Source: Nymphaea colorata
Taxonomy: Eukaryota > Streptophyta > Magnoliopsida > Nymphaeales > Nymphaeaceae
DNA length: 64,000 nt
Assembly (NCBI RefSeq): GCF_008831285.2
Contig: NC_045142.1
Span: forward strand, 253,001 to 317,000
Direction of reading: 5' to 3'
Shown: positions 35,401 to 47,227 of the stretch, piece by piece
Position numbering within the stretch: position 1 is the stretch's first letter
How the letters are laid out: each line of letters opens with the position of its first letter
Translations under genes and position numbers: made by a program
Notes under the pieces: model-generated
The model's input: the letters and a program-made list of their open reading frames with translations, nothing else
Databases searched by the model: none
Told to the model about the DNA's origin: nothing

Positions 35401-37599
35401 ATCCGCGCCTACCTAGCTTGAGCTCGGCTCGTTTAACCAGACAACAAGTTCACTTTTGGACTTGAACTCGTTCTAATAAATGAAAAGTGCCTTTCTCCAA
35501 CTCCTCTACCCATTTCAAAGACTGGCATGAATGTGATCTCATGTGACGTGCACTTACATCCAACAAAAAGTCTATGTTGCACTTCAGAGGTTTTAATTTG
35601 CTAAACAAACAAACAGATCGGAAAACAACCGAAAGTGATCATGTAGTCCGGATTCAAGCCCAAAGCACGACGGTTTACAGATTCATTTAATTTCGTCGGT
35701 CCATGTTGGTATCGAAATTAAATAAAAGCAAAAGTGGGATCCAGATTTTAATATAGAATGTTTTATTCCTCAAAAAAGTCATGAAAATCTGAAATTAGCT
35801 TAGCCATCTGTCTAGTACCTATTGATTGGGATTATTTGTTAGAGTCAACAATGTTAGGTCATAGGCACTTCAAGTATTATTAATTTCTATGACATTTTTC
35901 CTGTTATGAGAGAAGTTTGCAGGTTTACTGGATAAAAAAGGAGTTTTTGTCTTACTGCTGTTTTGGGAACAAAAACATAAACCTCCATCATTCTCACCAC
36001 GTAGCATTCTATGTTCCCTGCCCTCTCGTCGTCTTCCCGCCTTAATATGCTACACCGTTTTGGATGCTCTATGGAGTTTTCCAAACCGAATTGAAACGAG
36101 TCCAATGTTTGAATCAGATCTGACCCAGCAGTTCACACATAAACGTCATATGATCTCTATGCTAGTGATATCTGAATTTGATTTTAGATCGTTGCATTGA
36201 GTAGTTGGATCATAGTCGCTTTCCATAAAGCTTGTCGCATGCGTAACAACACCAACTACGAGAAATCGGTGCTGTTAGGATGTCGTAAAAGTTCTTATGA
36301 GGCCGTCGGCACCAGTGACAAAATGTTATTGTCCATTAAATCTGTCCCAAAAGTTGATGGAAACATGTAACATAGTGTTTTATGAATCTGCATCAAATTT
36401 GTGGGTAGATTCATCAAATTTGTTCACGAGACAGTAACAATATGTTATGAATGCCAAAGCACCCTATGATCTCACCTACAAATAGACCCTTATAAGCCTC
36501 TAAAAATATCTTTCAAGTCATGAGTTGATCTTATAATACCTGTGACCAACCTACGAGCAGAATAAACGATGGTGTGAAATATGGGTTAGACATGGAGCTC
36601 CTGTTACTGCATCTGATCCGCGAGAAATTCCACGTACAATGCAGGTGAAAAACGAGGTTGCACCCTCTGCAAAACTGAGACATAATCCTGAATCTAAATG
36701 CAGTTAGTTGCACGTAATCTGGTCAAGTCCAATTCGATAAAGGCAGGATCGGACCTGAATCTGAACCATCTAGATCCCTAGCAAGGGTTGGTCGCATGTG
36801 TTTGATTATAGCCTCTTTAACTTTTCTTTTGTTTGTTCCATTCTCTTGCAAAGCATGCCCTTGGGAGTTTGAGAAGTCAAGGGCATGGTGGAACTGCCAT
36901 AGCAAGAGCCGTCTAAGGTGAGGCTAAGCTCTCTCTAATTCTCCCCTTAGTTTGCTTTTAGGTTTAATCTTAATCAAAATATTATACATATCCTAAAATC
37001 ATATTAATGAAAGTTATCTATTACAACACCAACTAACATATCTCTTATATATATATATATATATATGCATACATTCGTCACCCTTTTTTGTATGTCTATA
37101 TAGAAAGGAATTTCAATAAATTTTATTCTATTCAACATTATCAAATTAGTCTTTCCTGCTTTCCTCAAAGTTGCAATATCCAAATGATTCATGAATGGAA
37201 GAAGTTTCAGTTTATCGAACGAGGGTTTTGATCCAATGGATATTAACAAAATCAACCAACAAAACAGTGAGCAACATTTCCATATCATGAAGTAAGCAAA
37301 GAATTTTTTGTTGTTTGAGCAATAGAAATTTTACTAAGAAAGAAAACCCCCTTCTCAATAGAATAATGACATCGAAAAAGGTACCAATATGATCAGCATA
37401 TGGAAAAATTAACAATCTTAGTGGGAACGAAGAAAATCAAGAGAATTTTAGCTGGCTAAGAGTCTAAGGATGCGTTTGATTGTCTCTGATACATGATATG
37501 TTTGAGAACCAGGTTTTGTCGATATTAAAAAGTAAAATAAGGATTTTAGTATAGAACTCGACTCGATTACTTTTTTTTTTTTAACAAAAACTTTTTTAC
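29467..37599. other. Long spacer between divergent SDR and RRP15-like genes
   Basis: About 8 kb with no gene I can support. It has AT and TG microsatellites (30252-30274, 31637-31671, 34713-34735, 37047-37066), a 25-T run (34443-34467), and a dispersed repeat (34955-35470). A 162-codon frame at 29541-30029 and an 89-codon frame at 33824-34093 lack recognisable domains and splice context. The final part should include the RRP15 promoter; no clear TATA box was seen. Confidence 0.55.
34955..35470 (+). repeat. Dispersed repeat, copy A
   Basis: Starts TTACGCAAGTTTTGTTG, contains GGTTAATTAACATTGATTCG and AAGCCCTAACAGGCTCACAT, and ends in a GAGCTCGGCTCG-rich part followed by TTTAACCAGACAAC. The same block order recurs on the same strand at 48441-49013. 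No coding capacity; probably a non-autonomous element. Confidence 0.7.
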
Positions 37600-37874
37600 C
37601 CGCTTGAAAAAACTGAACAGACGAAAAGCAAAACAGCCCCTTCTCTTTCCCTCTCTCCGTCTCTCCAGTTTCCTTTCTGAGCGCTCTCGCTCTCTCAATC
37701 TCGATTCGACCGCCGACCGGCTGTGCCTGTGCAGGCTGCAGCGGCAGCGGGCCAACAACCTCGGAAAGCGGCGGCTTTTCCTATACACTCTGGTGGTGTT
37801 TTTGGGCGGTCCTCCTCCACGCCAATAGGCAACAACAACTGAATCCCTCTTCCTCCGTTCATCTCCGTCCACCG
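37600..37874 (+). other. Probable noncoding first exon of the RRP15-like gene
   Basis: A CT- and GC-rich stretch, unlike its AT-rich flanks, ends at a donor-like CCACCG/GTGAGAG at 37874-37875 (or GAGAG/GTATGG at 37881). The RRP15 start codon sits five bases after an acceptor (ATATATAG, 41575), which implies an upstream noncoding exon; this is the best candidate. The left end is not defined. Confidence 0.4.
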
Positions 37875-38097
37875 GTGAGAGGTATGGAGAATTTCCCTTT
37901 CTCTCGATCTTTTTATTTCCGCCGGTTCTCATGGACTTGCGGTCCGAGGCAAAAGATGCTCACCAAGTGTTTGTTGAAATGCATGATGGCAGACTTTTAC
38001 ATTTCTATGTTGTGCGTATGTCCCTACGGTTTAGTTTTTTTTTTGGTATGCTTTTGCATGTTGAGTTCCTAATTGTTAAATGTAATTGATCTTGTTC

Positions 38098-38166
38098 TAT
38101 CCATGCTGCTGATCCTGTCTATATCCATGCTGCTGATCCTGTATATATCCATGCTGTTGATCCTGC
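38098..38166. repeat. Minisatellite, 3 x 24 bp
   Basis: Three units of CCATGCTGCTGATCCTGT-type sequence start at 38101, 38125 and 38149. The array lies in the proposed 5' UTR intron of the RRP15-like gene. Confidence 0.85.
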
Positions 38167-39558
38167 TGAAGTTTCAGTTTCGGGCTACACTCTAGAAGTC
38201 TCTGTCTTCAGAACTAGTGAGGCAGGGTTACATTTTTCTACAGCGTCCATTTTTAATATTTTGAGTTTTCGAACTGTCGAACTCGTTGGGTTCTTGTTCG
38301 CATAGATGATGCATGTTGGGGGTTCTTTTTGCATTTTCGTTGAGATTTCTGATGGAGGTTCGTTGTTGGTGAGACAGCTGGACGTATAAGGGGATTCGGT
38401 TACGACCTCTAATTGAGGTTAATGACTAATCATGTTATTTTATTGTCACTAGGTGGGCTGGTTCACAAAACCACACCCAAGGACGTGCCCGGGAAGCGTA
38501 CTAAGTAGTACCTTCTTCTTTCGTGAGCAGATTTTAGCATGGTTGATCTAAAGCACATATTCTTGTTTGTTTTATCTGTTGAAAGCATCGATCGTTATGT
38601 TCAACATGCAATAGATTGTTAGCATTAATGAATTTTAATGCTTTGTTTACTAGTTATTTAACTATTTGATGGATGGATCATGGAAGTAGATAAATATAGC
38701 GGATGGAACATGATTGATCTCTTCTTTAATTGTGATTTGTTAAGTCATATGCTGAACAGATTTAAGTTTAGATGTTCGTAGCTAATTGAAGTTGCTTAAA
38801 ACATCATTTATGATTATTTCATTATGGACCATGTATGCTTGAGCTGTTTGGCAGAATAGTTAAATTAAGATTACAAGCTGCGCTGGAATTATGATTAAAA
38901 ACAACAATGTGTCATATTGTACAGATTGATTTGTTAAGAAATCAAATATTTGAGAATTGAGACAAAACGTAGTTAATAGAGGTTGATGCATTTGAAGGCA
39001 AACAGTTGTAATGACTAATGAGAAGACAAATTTAACAAAATACTAATAAAAAATTTCAGTAAATCTCTATCGTGACTGGCCGTGAGGGCTACTTAAGAGC
39101 AGTGGCCACTGTCATAGTCCCTTGCAACGGGCATGACCCCCAAGGGGAAAGGTGTGAGTCTTCTTTCCTCTCTTGCATTATTACTTATTGGAGAGTTGAA
39201 TGAAAAAAAGGTGGTCACTAGTCATAAGATTCCATGAAGGAGCGAATCTTTCAAGAGTGGAACCTCTAGTGGAGAGCGAGTCTCTCTTGAGACGATAGAG
39301 CGAACTCTTAAGAAAGAAATTGATATAAGAAAGCTAAAAGTCCACTAGCCGTCAATTAAATTTTAAGTGAGTTCAATAACAAACATTTAAGTTTTAAACC
39401 TTAAACAACTCTAAGAGACATGCTTGAATGCTTGTTTATATGGTGTTGTCTCTTAGCAGTTGACAGTTGATATCATGTGTTTGCTTTCAATTGATGTGAT
39501 CTTACAGTGTTATGCTCACTAAGTCGGCAGGTTTCACTCTTTTACATTTATCATTTTG

Positions 39559-40476
39559 TCACCTAGGTGCGGAGTGCGGGTGCCGGTGTTGGTGCAGCAC
39601 ATCTTAAAAAATTTAGGTGCGACAAGGATATTTATTATTATTATTATTAATTTATTATTATAATATATAATATATATATATAATATATATATGACAAAAA
39701 ATTGTAAACATTATCCATAATATATATTATATCAGATCCGAACAAATATCTGATAAGATAATTAATTATTAGGTGAACTTAGATAGCTAGCTTCAATAAG
39801 TAATATCTGATCCGATCCGAAGTTTATATTTGACTCTGTCAAGTAATATCAGAACTGATCTGGAGTTTGACGGGCAAGTAATGTCCGATATTGATTTCAA
39901 AATGGTAAAATTAAATAGCAGGGAAGAACTTCATTATGCCTCTACCTCGTCACGACCCGACGCGGGTTCTCCTTCCTCCTCTTCCTCTCTATCTCCCTCG
40001 TCGTTGCCCTCTCATTCTGCAGGTGAGCATCCGACGCAGAGAAAAAGAAGGTGAAGGAGGGTGCAGCGGCGGCGATTAGGGTAACTAGTTTTCTCTCTCT
40101 CCCATCTGTTTCCCCCTTCCTTCTCACCCTGTCTCGCCCGACCCCTCTCTGTCTACACTCTTTTCCTCCCGCGCTCCTCACTCGCCTTCTTTTCGTCTCG
40201 CCTTCAGTCCCCCTCACCCTTTCTCTCCCTGTTCCCCCAAATCGTGTCGTCCCTCTCCCTCTGTCCCTAGCTCTCTGTTCGTCTCCCCTCTCTGTCTGCA
40301 CTCTCTCACTCCCGCAAGCTCTCACGCCCTCTCTCCTGCACTGTCTCCCTCCTTCGCAACTCTCCCGCACTCTCTATCTCCCTACCACCCTCTCTCGGTG
40401 TGGTTTGGGTGCGAATCTGGCTCGCACCCGCGTCGACGTTACCAAAAAAACGGCGCACCTAGCGCACCTTACTGAC
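39559..40476 (-). mobile_element. Long copy of the GTCAC...GGTGCG terminal-inverted-repeat family
   Basis: The plus strand starts GTCACCTAGGTGCGGAGTG and ends AGCGCACCTTACTGAC, whose reverse complement is GTCAGTAAGGTGCGCT. Near the right end is CTCGCACCCGCGTCGACG. Compared with 42861-43272, this copy is inverted and longer (918 bp). It contains an AT-rich palindromic stretch (39635-39735) and a 300-bp pyrimidine-rich tract (40085-40400). No transposase is encoded, so it is non-autonomous. The superfamily is uncertain. Confidence 0.5.
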
Positions 40477-41579
40477 ATAGTGCAGTACGAGTAGCCATTA
40501 CATTTCAATTTCCAGCTCATATTTTCAGTTTTAAATTAAAATTTGTTTCGAATGACCCTTAGATTTTGAATTTTGTAAGGAAGTTACAGTTTTCTCTTCA
40601 CTCCCTAAAGCAGGGGGTGAGATGAGGTCTCCCCTCTCTTTCTCTCTCTCAGTACTTGACACTTATTCAAAAGTACAGTTTTTCCTTTCACTCAACAGAG
40701 ATTCTCATTTAATTCATATTATGTTACAGCTCTATTTGAATGTCTTATTTCTTTTTCTCTAGGTTGTTTTTTGTCTTTACGACCCAAGAAAATGGATAAA
40801 AGCACATAGCCATTGTAAAAGAACTTAATTATTGGTCAAACTTGTCAGGTTCTATGACAAACAGTGTTGGACTTGTTTGGGTTGCTATTCGACATCCAAT
40901 CATGCATGCTATGAAGCGGATGTCATTCCTCAACAGATATTTTACATTTTGATTGATTTTTTCTTCATTTTGTGCATATCATCATGAAAGTATGGACCCA
41001 GTTCAAGCCGGCAGCAGTTATAGTTGGTATACACCATATTTGATATTGTTTCCTGAACGCCACGAGGCTTGCACCATGCCTCATGATAGACTCAAGCCTG
41101 GCCATGCCTCTTTGCATTTAACAACATTGGTCATTGCTAGTGCGGTTCCTGGTTTATTGGATTAGGCTGATTATCATGGAATTTTTTTTTTATTACCTTA
41201 AAATTTTGCATTGGTGGGAAGTCGACCATGAGTATAGATGAATTAGAACCTTTATGTCTCTCATCTCGAGACTGGTTTTTTATTTTTTGTGGGACAAGTT
41301 AAAACAGCCTAAGAGGTGCTTCTCTATTCTAAAAAATAACATGAACAAATTGCATTTCTTTGAACTTTAAGTACTATACAGGGTGAAAGCTCCTATTGGT
41401 ATGTATGTAGTAGTTATGGACTGAAGGGCATCATTTGAATCAACTGAATTTAGTGGTTCCAGTCAGTGAAATCATTAGTGGTGAAATGATATGGAATTTC
41501 ATGTACATTGGCATTGATTAAAGGTGATTTTGCAGGTGAAATGATGTTCCCTCTTTTTTTTTTGGTAATATATAGGTCA

Positions 41580-43151
41580 ATGGCTGAAGAGATTGAGCTG
41601 AGCCAAACGTCTAAGTCCTCCAGGAAGCGAAAGTTGCACCAGAAGACAAAACAGAGGCATAACAAGTCTAGGGATGAGAAAGAAAAACCACCAAAAGTTA
41701 AAGTTAATAAAAAACTAAGAAAGCTTTACAAGAAACGTGCAGCTCAGTATAACTCTGATGATGATGATGCTGATGATAACGTACCGGTACAGCCAGAAAG
41801 GAATGAAATGGATAGGATGTCTCTTTCTGAGCAGAAAGTTCAATCAATTGAGCATTCTGATGATGATGATGATGATGGTGATGATAGCAACCATAGTGAA
41901 AGGGATGACAACTCTGATTGCCAAGATGAGAATGATGCATCTTCTGAAGATGATAGGCATGATTCTCGCTCTGTTCTGAAATTTTCTGAAGGTTCACATG
42001 CATTTCAGCGAGCTTTCTTGAAAATCATGCAGAAGAATCAGTCATCTGACTTACTGGTGTGTATTTTTAAATATTGTAAAAGATTAGTTACATTTTACAA
42101 CTAACCATTTTTACTGAATCCTGAATTAAATGGTGGCATTAACAGGGACCTGTCTTATCAGGGCTTAAGAACTTGATTGCGAAGAAGCTTTCTGAAGAAG
42201 AAGAAGAACAAAAGGTTAAGGTGGTAGCAAAGAAAGAAAGACAATTGGTATGGTACTCATCTCCTGTCATTCCACTTTATGATTCATCTTTTCTAGTTTG
42301 TTGCTTCATTTGGCATTTTAGGCATTTTCTATGTAAATTATCTAAATAATTTTGTATGTATTTTTTCAAACTTCAACCACAAAGCTCATAGTGACTGCCT
42401 TTAACTAATTTTATAGAGAATTTGGACCTTGGTATTTGAGAGGAATCTTTATAGCAGCATGTTTTCCTTTCGAGATATGAATTGGTAACATAGCAGGGTT
42501 TTTTAATGTTTGATATTGATGTTAATATTTCTAAGGTGTCATCAGAGTTCATCTTGTATTTTAATTGTTTTCCACAATTGGTGACATGGATTAAAATGAA
42601 AGGCAAGATGGATGTTTGATGTGGGTGACTTTTATGTTATTGTCGGTTCTTGTTAGGTATTTAAGAACTATCATGGTACTGATTTATGTGTATGAAGAAA
42701 ATAGATGACTGAATAAATAATTGATTATTTATGTGCTTCTACCAAATGAATAAATAGATAAAGCAATGTTTTAAAACCTGGTGACTCGGCTGGTCAACTC
42801 GATGACTCGAGCCGGGTTTTGTTACCTATTGTTTTAAACGAAAAACAATATATAACCTAACTCATACGGGTGCGCCAGCTCACCCGCGTCGACTCGGGTG
42901 CGGGTGTGGCCCGACACGGCACCCAACTTGGTCAAACCGAATCGGGTACTGCTGACTGCACTCGTTCTTCTTTTCTCTTTTTTTTTTAATTTTTTTCCTT
43001 CTCCTACCTTTCTCTCTTCTTTTTTCCCTCTTCTGTCTCTCTCTTCTTCTAATTTATTTAATAAATCTTTGAATTTTGTATGAGTTTAAGGTAACCTTGA
43101 TAAAATAGTTTTAAAGTATAGACAAATAAAATTACTTATATAATAGATAAC

Positions 43152-43188
<37 letters not shown>

Positions 43189-46100
43189 CATATATATATT
43201 TATATGAGCTCGCCGCACCCGCACCCAATTTTTTTTGGAGCTTGCCGGCACCAACACCTACACCCATGTGACACAGTATATAACTTGTCATTTAAATATA
43301 AAAAAAGTTGTAAAATGACTTGAATACATGTATAATTCATACCATCAATAACTAAGTTATATTATCTCTTTTAATAACAAGAAATTGACAACTAGATCTA
43401 TAATTGCATTTTTCAAAGGAAACTGTGTGGCAAGAATCAATATATCAACAAAAAACATGTCAATAACAATTAAACACTAAAATTAACACATTCAACATTT
43501 ACAACTATCTAGTGTTTAACAAATTCGACATATATGTTAATATTATATAAAACTAAAAATCCAAAAGTAAAGAGTCCAATGTCCTAAAGCTTGAAATAAA
43601 TACACCGTACATTGTACAAGAAGTTAAACCGAATTAGTTTTTATCTTTTCATTTTTAATGTGTAGATTTAATCAATGAAAAATAATTCTAAATTGTTATA
43701 TTTCAAAAGTTAGAAGATTCATGTCCAAAATTAAGTAATTAATAAACAAATGACCTTGTTATTACAAAATACAAAATTTATCACTGGATTACACCGCGTG
43801 AAACGAATTTTAGCTGAGTCAAACCAAATTCCATCTGAGTCAGGCCGAGTCATGGCAGAGTCATGCTGAGTTTTGACAAAAATCGAGTCCCCTTACTGGG
43901 TTGAGTCAAACCGAGTGTTGACTCGACGCGTTTTTAAACACTGGATAAAGAGTAGCTTCTACGTTGCACAAAATTGTTTTATTCATGGTTACTAAGTCAT
44001 GTTCAATAGACCAAAATTAGCAATACACACTGCCAGTTCACTACCAGGACAGCAAAAATCAGGCAGTCTTTGATTAAAGAACTTGAATTTCACTTGATGT
44101 AAGTTTGTATTTTAAGTCATGGATACCTTTCTTATGGTTTGCTGTTAATGGTTCCAAGTCCTATTGTTGTGAACATTTTTGATAGCATGTTGTGATGTCT
44201 CATTCTTTTATATCATGTATCAGATAGCTGAAAAAGGCCATGTGAAGCCTGAGAAGTTCTTGGACTCAAGAGAAAAGTTTCTGGTCAGTGTTGCCACAAA
44301 AGGAGGTATAGTGTTTTTCCATTTCTAGTGACATTTAAATACGTACATGAATGAATTGATATCGTGTATATCTTTTGTCTGTGCACATAATTATATGTAC
44401 ATTTGAAAATTTCTACTAATGACTTTCTTTTTTTGCATGGGAATTGCAAATTCAGTTGTCAAGTTGTTCAATGCTGTAAGTTGGTGTTCTGAATTTCTGC
44501 TTCAGTAAATTTTCATTTATAAATTTAGTTGCATGCTTCCATGTATAAAGAATTAACATGTTGTGCAATTTATAGGTAAACAAGGCTCAGGTTGCTCACA
44601 AAAGCATGAATAACTCCAAATCAAAAGATGCAAGAGGTGTGATGGTTTTTCCGTCTGTGAATATGCATGTTTGTTGGTTGTGGGCTTAATGACTGGATGT
44701 AAACTTAACTATTGTCATTGTGCGGAACATAAGTGCCCTTTGAACAAAGTGGTGAATCTGTTGATTATAAGTTGATTCTATAGATATCCTGCTAAAGCCT
44801 TTTTTGTTATTCCTTTCCTTTTTTCTTTGTTTTTTGGCTAACTTTTTCTCGAAATGTTAACCATCATTCCTATGGTATATGAGTGAACGCCAATCACTAT
44901 TCATTCTCCAATTGCCATCGGCCAAGTTAAGCTTTCAAAGCAAAATAATGCTTTATGCTTAGATTGGATAACCAGCATAAGAACCTAGTGTTTATCTAAT
45001 CAATACTTAAGTGGGACCATATTTCTTTGGTTACCAAAATTGATGCCCATCTTCTATGCTGCACATCTCATGGTGTCGGCACTAGCTTGACAATATTTGC
45101 AACAATATCTTTGGACGTAACTTTCTCATTTTTTTCTGTTCTGTAAGGGGCACAGTGAGTTTATGTGTCTGACTTTCCGCTTTTGCCAGCCTTAAACAGC
45201 CAGTCATTACCTAAAAGAAAGTCTTCTCATACTGTAATGTCAAGTAATTTGTCCTCTAGATGGAAAACAGCCACTCCTCACCTAAAAGAAAGTCTTCTTA
45301 TACTATAAAGGTCAAGTAATGTGTCCTCCAGATGGAATGCCTTAAACTTGCAGTTAGTCTTGTTTGCTGAAGCCTTGTGAGTTTTAACTTTTAACCTTCT
45401 TTGATTAGTTGATCACTTGATAATTTGATCTCATATTTGTAACTTGGTTTTTGTTTTTTCCACTTCAGTTCTGTTGTTTAATTTATCTTGATATGTTCTC
45501 TTTGCCTACATAAATTGAGTTACCAGTACTTTACAGTTTATACCTTCCATCATGTAGCCATTTGTATCTAATGGATCCTACAGGATGCCAATTAGAGTAA
45601 TTTCACATCTTCATTTCCTTTTTGTAATTCTTAGTCACTACTATATACATCCTTTTTTTTTTGCAAAGTCTTTTTTTCCAGGTCATTGATTATTGAGAAT
45701 CTTTGCATTTTTTTGCATTTTTGTGTTGATATTTACATAAGGTACCGTTCCTGAAGGCTTAACTGAGATTACTGCGATTGCATTCTTGGTTTTGCAGAAG
45801 CAAGCAAGCGAAGCAAAGAGACCTTCCTGACAGAGCTACGAAATGCTTCCATGCCGACCACGTACAATCCGTCTGCAGTCGATACTGTTACGGTACATGA
45901 TTCAGTGTTACATTGCAAATATTTTATGAACTTTGACAATGTCTTTGGTATCTTAGATATAATGTTTTTAAGAGCCCGCCACATGGCTGGATTTAATCAA
46001 GTGCTTGTAAGAGGGAAAAATTTCTTAATTATTTTTTTGTTTTTCACTCCCTATACATGATGAGTTGTACATTAAAACAATACAGTTTCGATATTGTTTG

Positions 46101-47009
46101 AAGGTTTTTGAGCTGATAGTCTATATTCGTATTCTATGATCAACATTTATTGGAGCTTTAGAATGTTTTTATCTAAAATGAAATATTTAATCATGTTAAT
46201 AAATTTGTCATGTTTCCAAAAAATATTCTGAGCCTAATCTCTCATCCTAATCAAAAAGGATGGAGAGAAAAATACAGTATTTATCAAAAGTTGCCATTAT
46301 TTGTTCTAAACTTTTTCCGATATTCTATGTGAGCAAATGCAAGGACAATATTTATATATACCAAATGTATAAATGAAGCTGAGGATTTATATCACAAACA
46401 TGTCTTTCAAAAGTAAGTTAGTGAAGAAATCAAAATCTGATGATTTATATTATAAACATGTCATTTGAAAAATTGTTAATAAAGAAATCAGTTTTGATGA
46501 TTCTGCATTCATAATGTGTAAGATATCATTGTGTTGAACTCACAATGGCTGGGATACCACCAGCTTTGATAATTTTATCTTCCCAGCAATCATATGACAA
46601 TTTTCATATCTAAGCCTACAGTCATCCATTGAAATTTGTTGATTGTTACTATACAGAGTCTGGGTTTGTATTATGTGTCAAGCTACATAAAAAATGGTCG
46701 CTAAGTTTGTCAGTTTTTTTGCAATGAGTAATTGTGCTGCCTCCTGATGATTGCATCAGTTGGCTTACTATTTACGTTGCAATGCATCCAGTAAAGAGTC
46801 CAACTCTGCTTATACCGTGGACAGGGAAAAGTTTGTTATCCATTTGGATAGAGTAGTTCAATCTCGATAACTAATTCATCTAGTACTTTGGAGGCAAAAA
46901 TCTACCTAAAGAAAATGCCAGTGAGCCAGGATGGGCCATCCTTCGTGACAGTTATATGCTTACTAATCCTAAGTTGAAAGATTGGGACAAAATGCAAGTA
47001 AGAGTATTG

Positions 47010-47107
<98 letters not shown>

Positions 47108-47227
47108 TTTTGGCATGTTTTTTTTTCTAATCTAATTCCTTATAAATTTTCTTTTAATTTCTAGGACACTGAAGCTGTGAATGAACCTGATAAAGTTCCA
47201 CTTGCTAGCTCTTCTGATGAGGAATGA
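41580..47227 (+). CDS. RRP15: RRP15-like ribosomal RNA processing protein (7 coding exons)
   Basis: Nucleolar protein needed for pre-60S ribosome maturation in yeast and animals. Coding exons: 41580-42056, 42146-42247, 44224-44305, 44456-44475, 44576-44636, 45798-45892, 47165-47227; 900 nt, 299 aa, phases matching. The N-terminus is Lys/Arg-rich (KSSRKRKLHQKTKQRHNKSR), followed by long Asp/Ser-rich acidic runs (residues about 59-130), then the Rrp15 domain: FQRAFLKIMQKNQSSDLL, GPVLSGLKNLIAKKLSEEE, KKERQLIAEKGHVKP, DSREKFLVSVATKGVVKLFN and AVNKAQ. It ends with LASSSDEE. Exon 4 is a 20-nt microexon. The start is the first ATG after the acceptor at 41575; in-frame upstream ATGs at 41508 and 41541 lie in the intron. 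RRP15 and downstream RPL35 both serve 60S production, though as separate genes. Confidence 0.94.
42766..43943. mobile_element. Foldback element rich in GACTCG in RRP15 intron 3, interrupted by a second element
   Basis: The left end reads ATGTTTTAAAACCTGGTGAC and the right end, reverse complemented, AGTGTTTAAAAACGCGTCGA. Both ends are followed inwards by GACTCGG/GTCAACTCGA-like tracts. The inner part holds the GTCAC-family element at 42861-43272, so this looks like a nested insertion. Confidence 0.45.
42861..43272 (+). mobile_element. Nested copy of the GTCACACGGGTGCG-terminal family
   Basis: Starts CTCATACGGGTGCGCC and ends CACCCATGTGAC. The interior has a CT-rich block, AATTTATTTAATAAATC and a (TG)13 run (43157-43182). 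Same organisation as 17676-17891, with an added microsatellite. Confidence 0.5.
47015..47105. repeat. Compound microsatellite (TA)24(GA)21 just before the last RRP15 exon
   Basis: The (TA) run covers 47015-47062 and the (GA) run 47063-47105. It ends 59 bp before the last exon, upstream of a T-rich tract and the TTTCTAG acceptor. Confidence 0.97.

Noticed and set aside
37875-38072. 65-codon frame starting MRGMENFPFSRS
   Set aside because: It begins at or after the probable splice donor, so it is more likely intronic than a separate gene.
39942-40494. Two overlapping frames of 142 and 147 codons on opposite strands
   Set aside because: Both come from the pyrimidine-rich tract (Arg/Glu-rich on one strand, Leu/Ser/Pro-rich on the other).
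41704-42003. His-rich minus-strand frame
   Set aside because: Antisense of the Asp-rich (GAT repeat) segment of RRP15.
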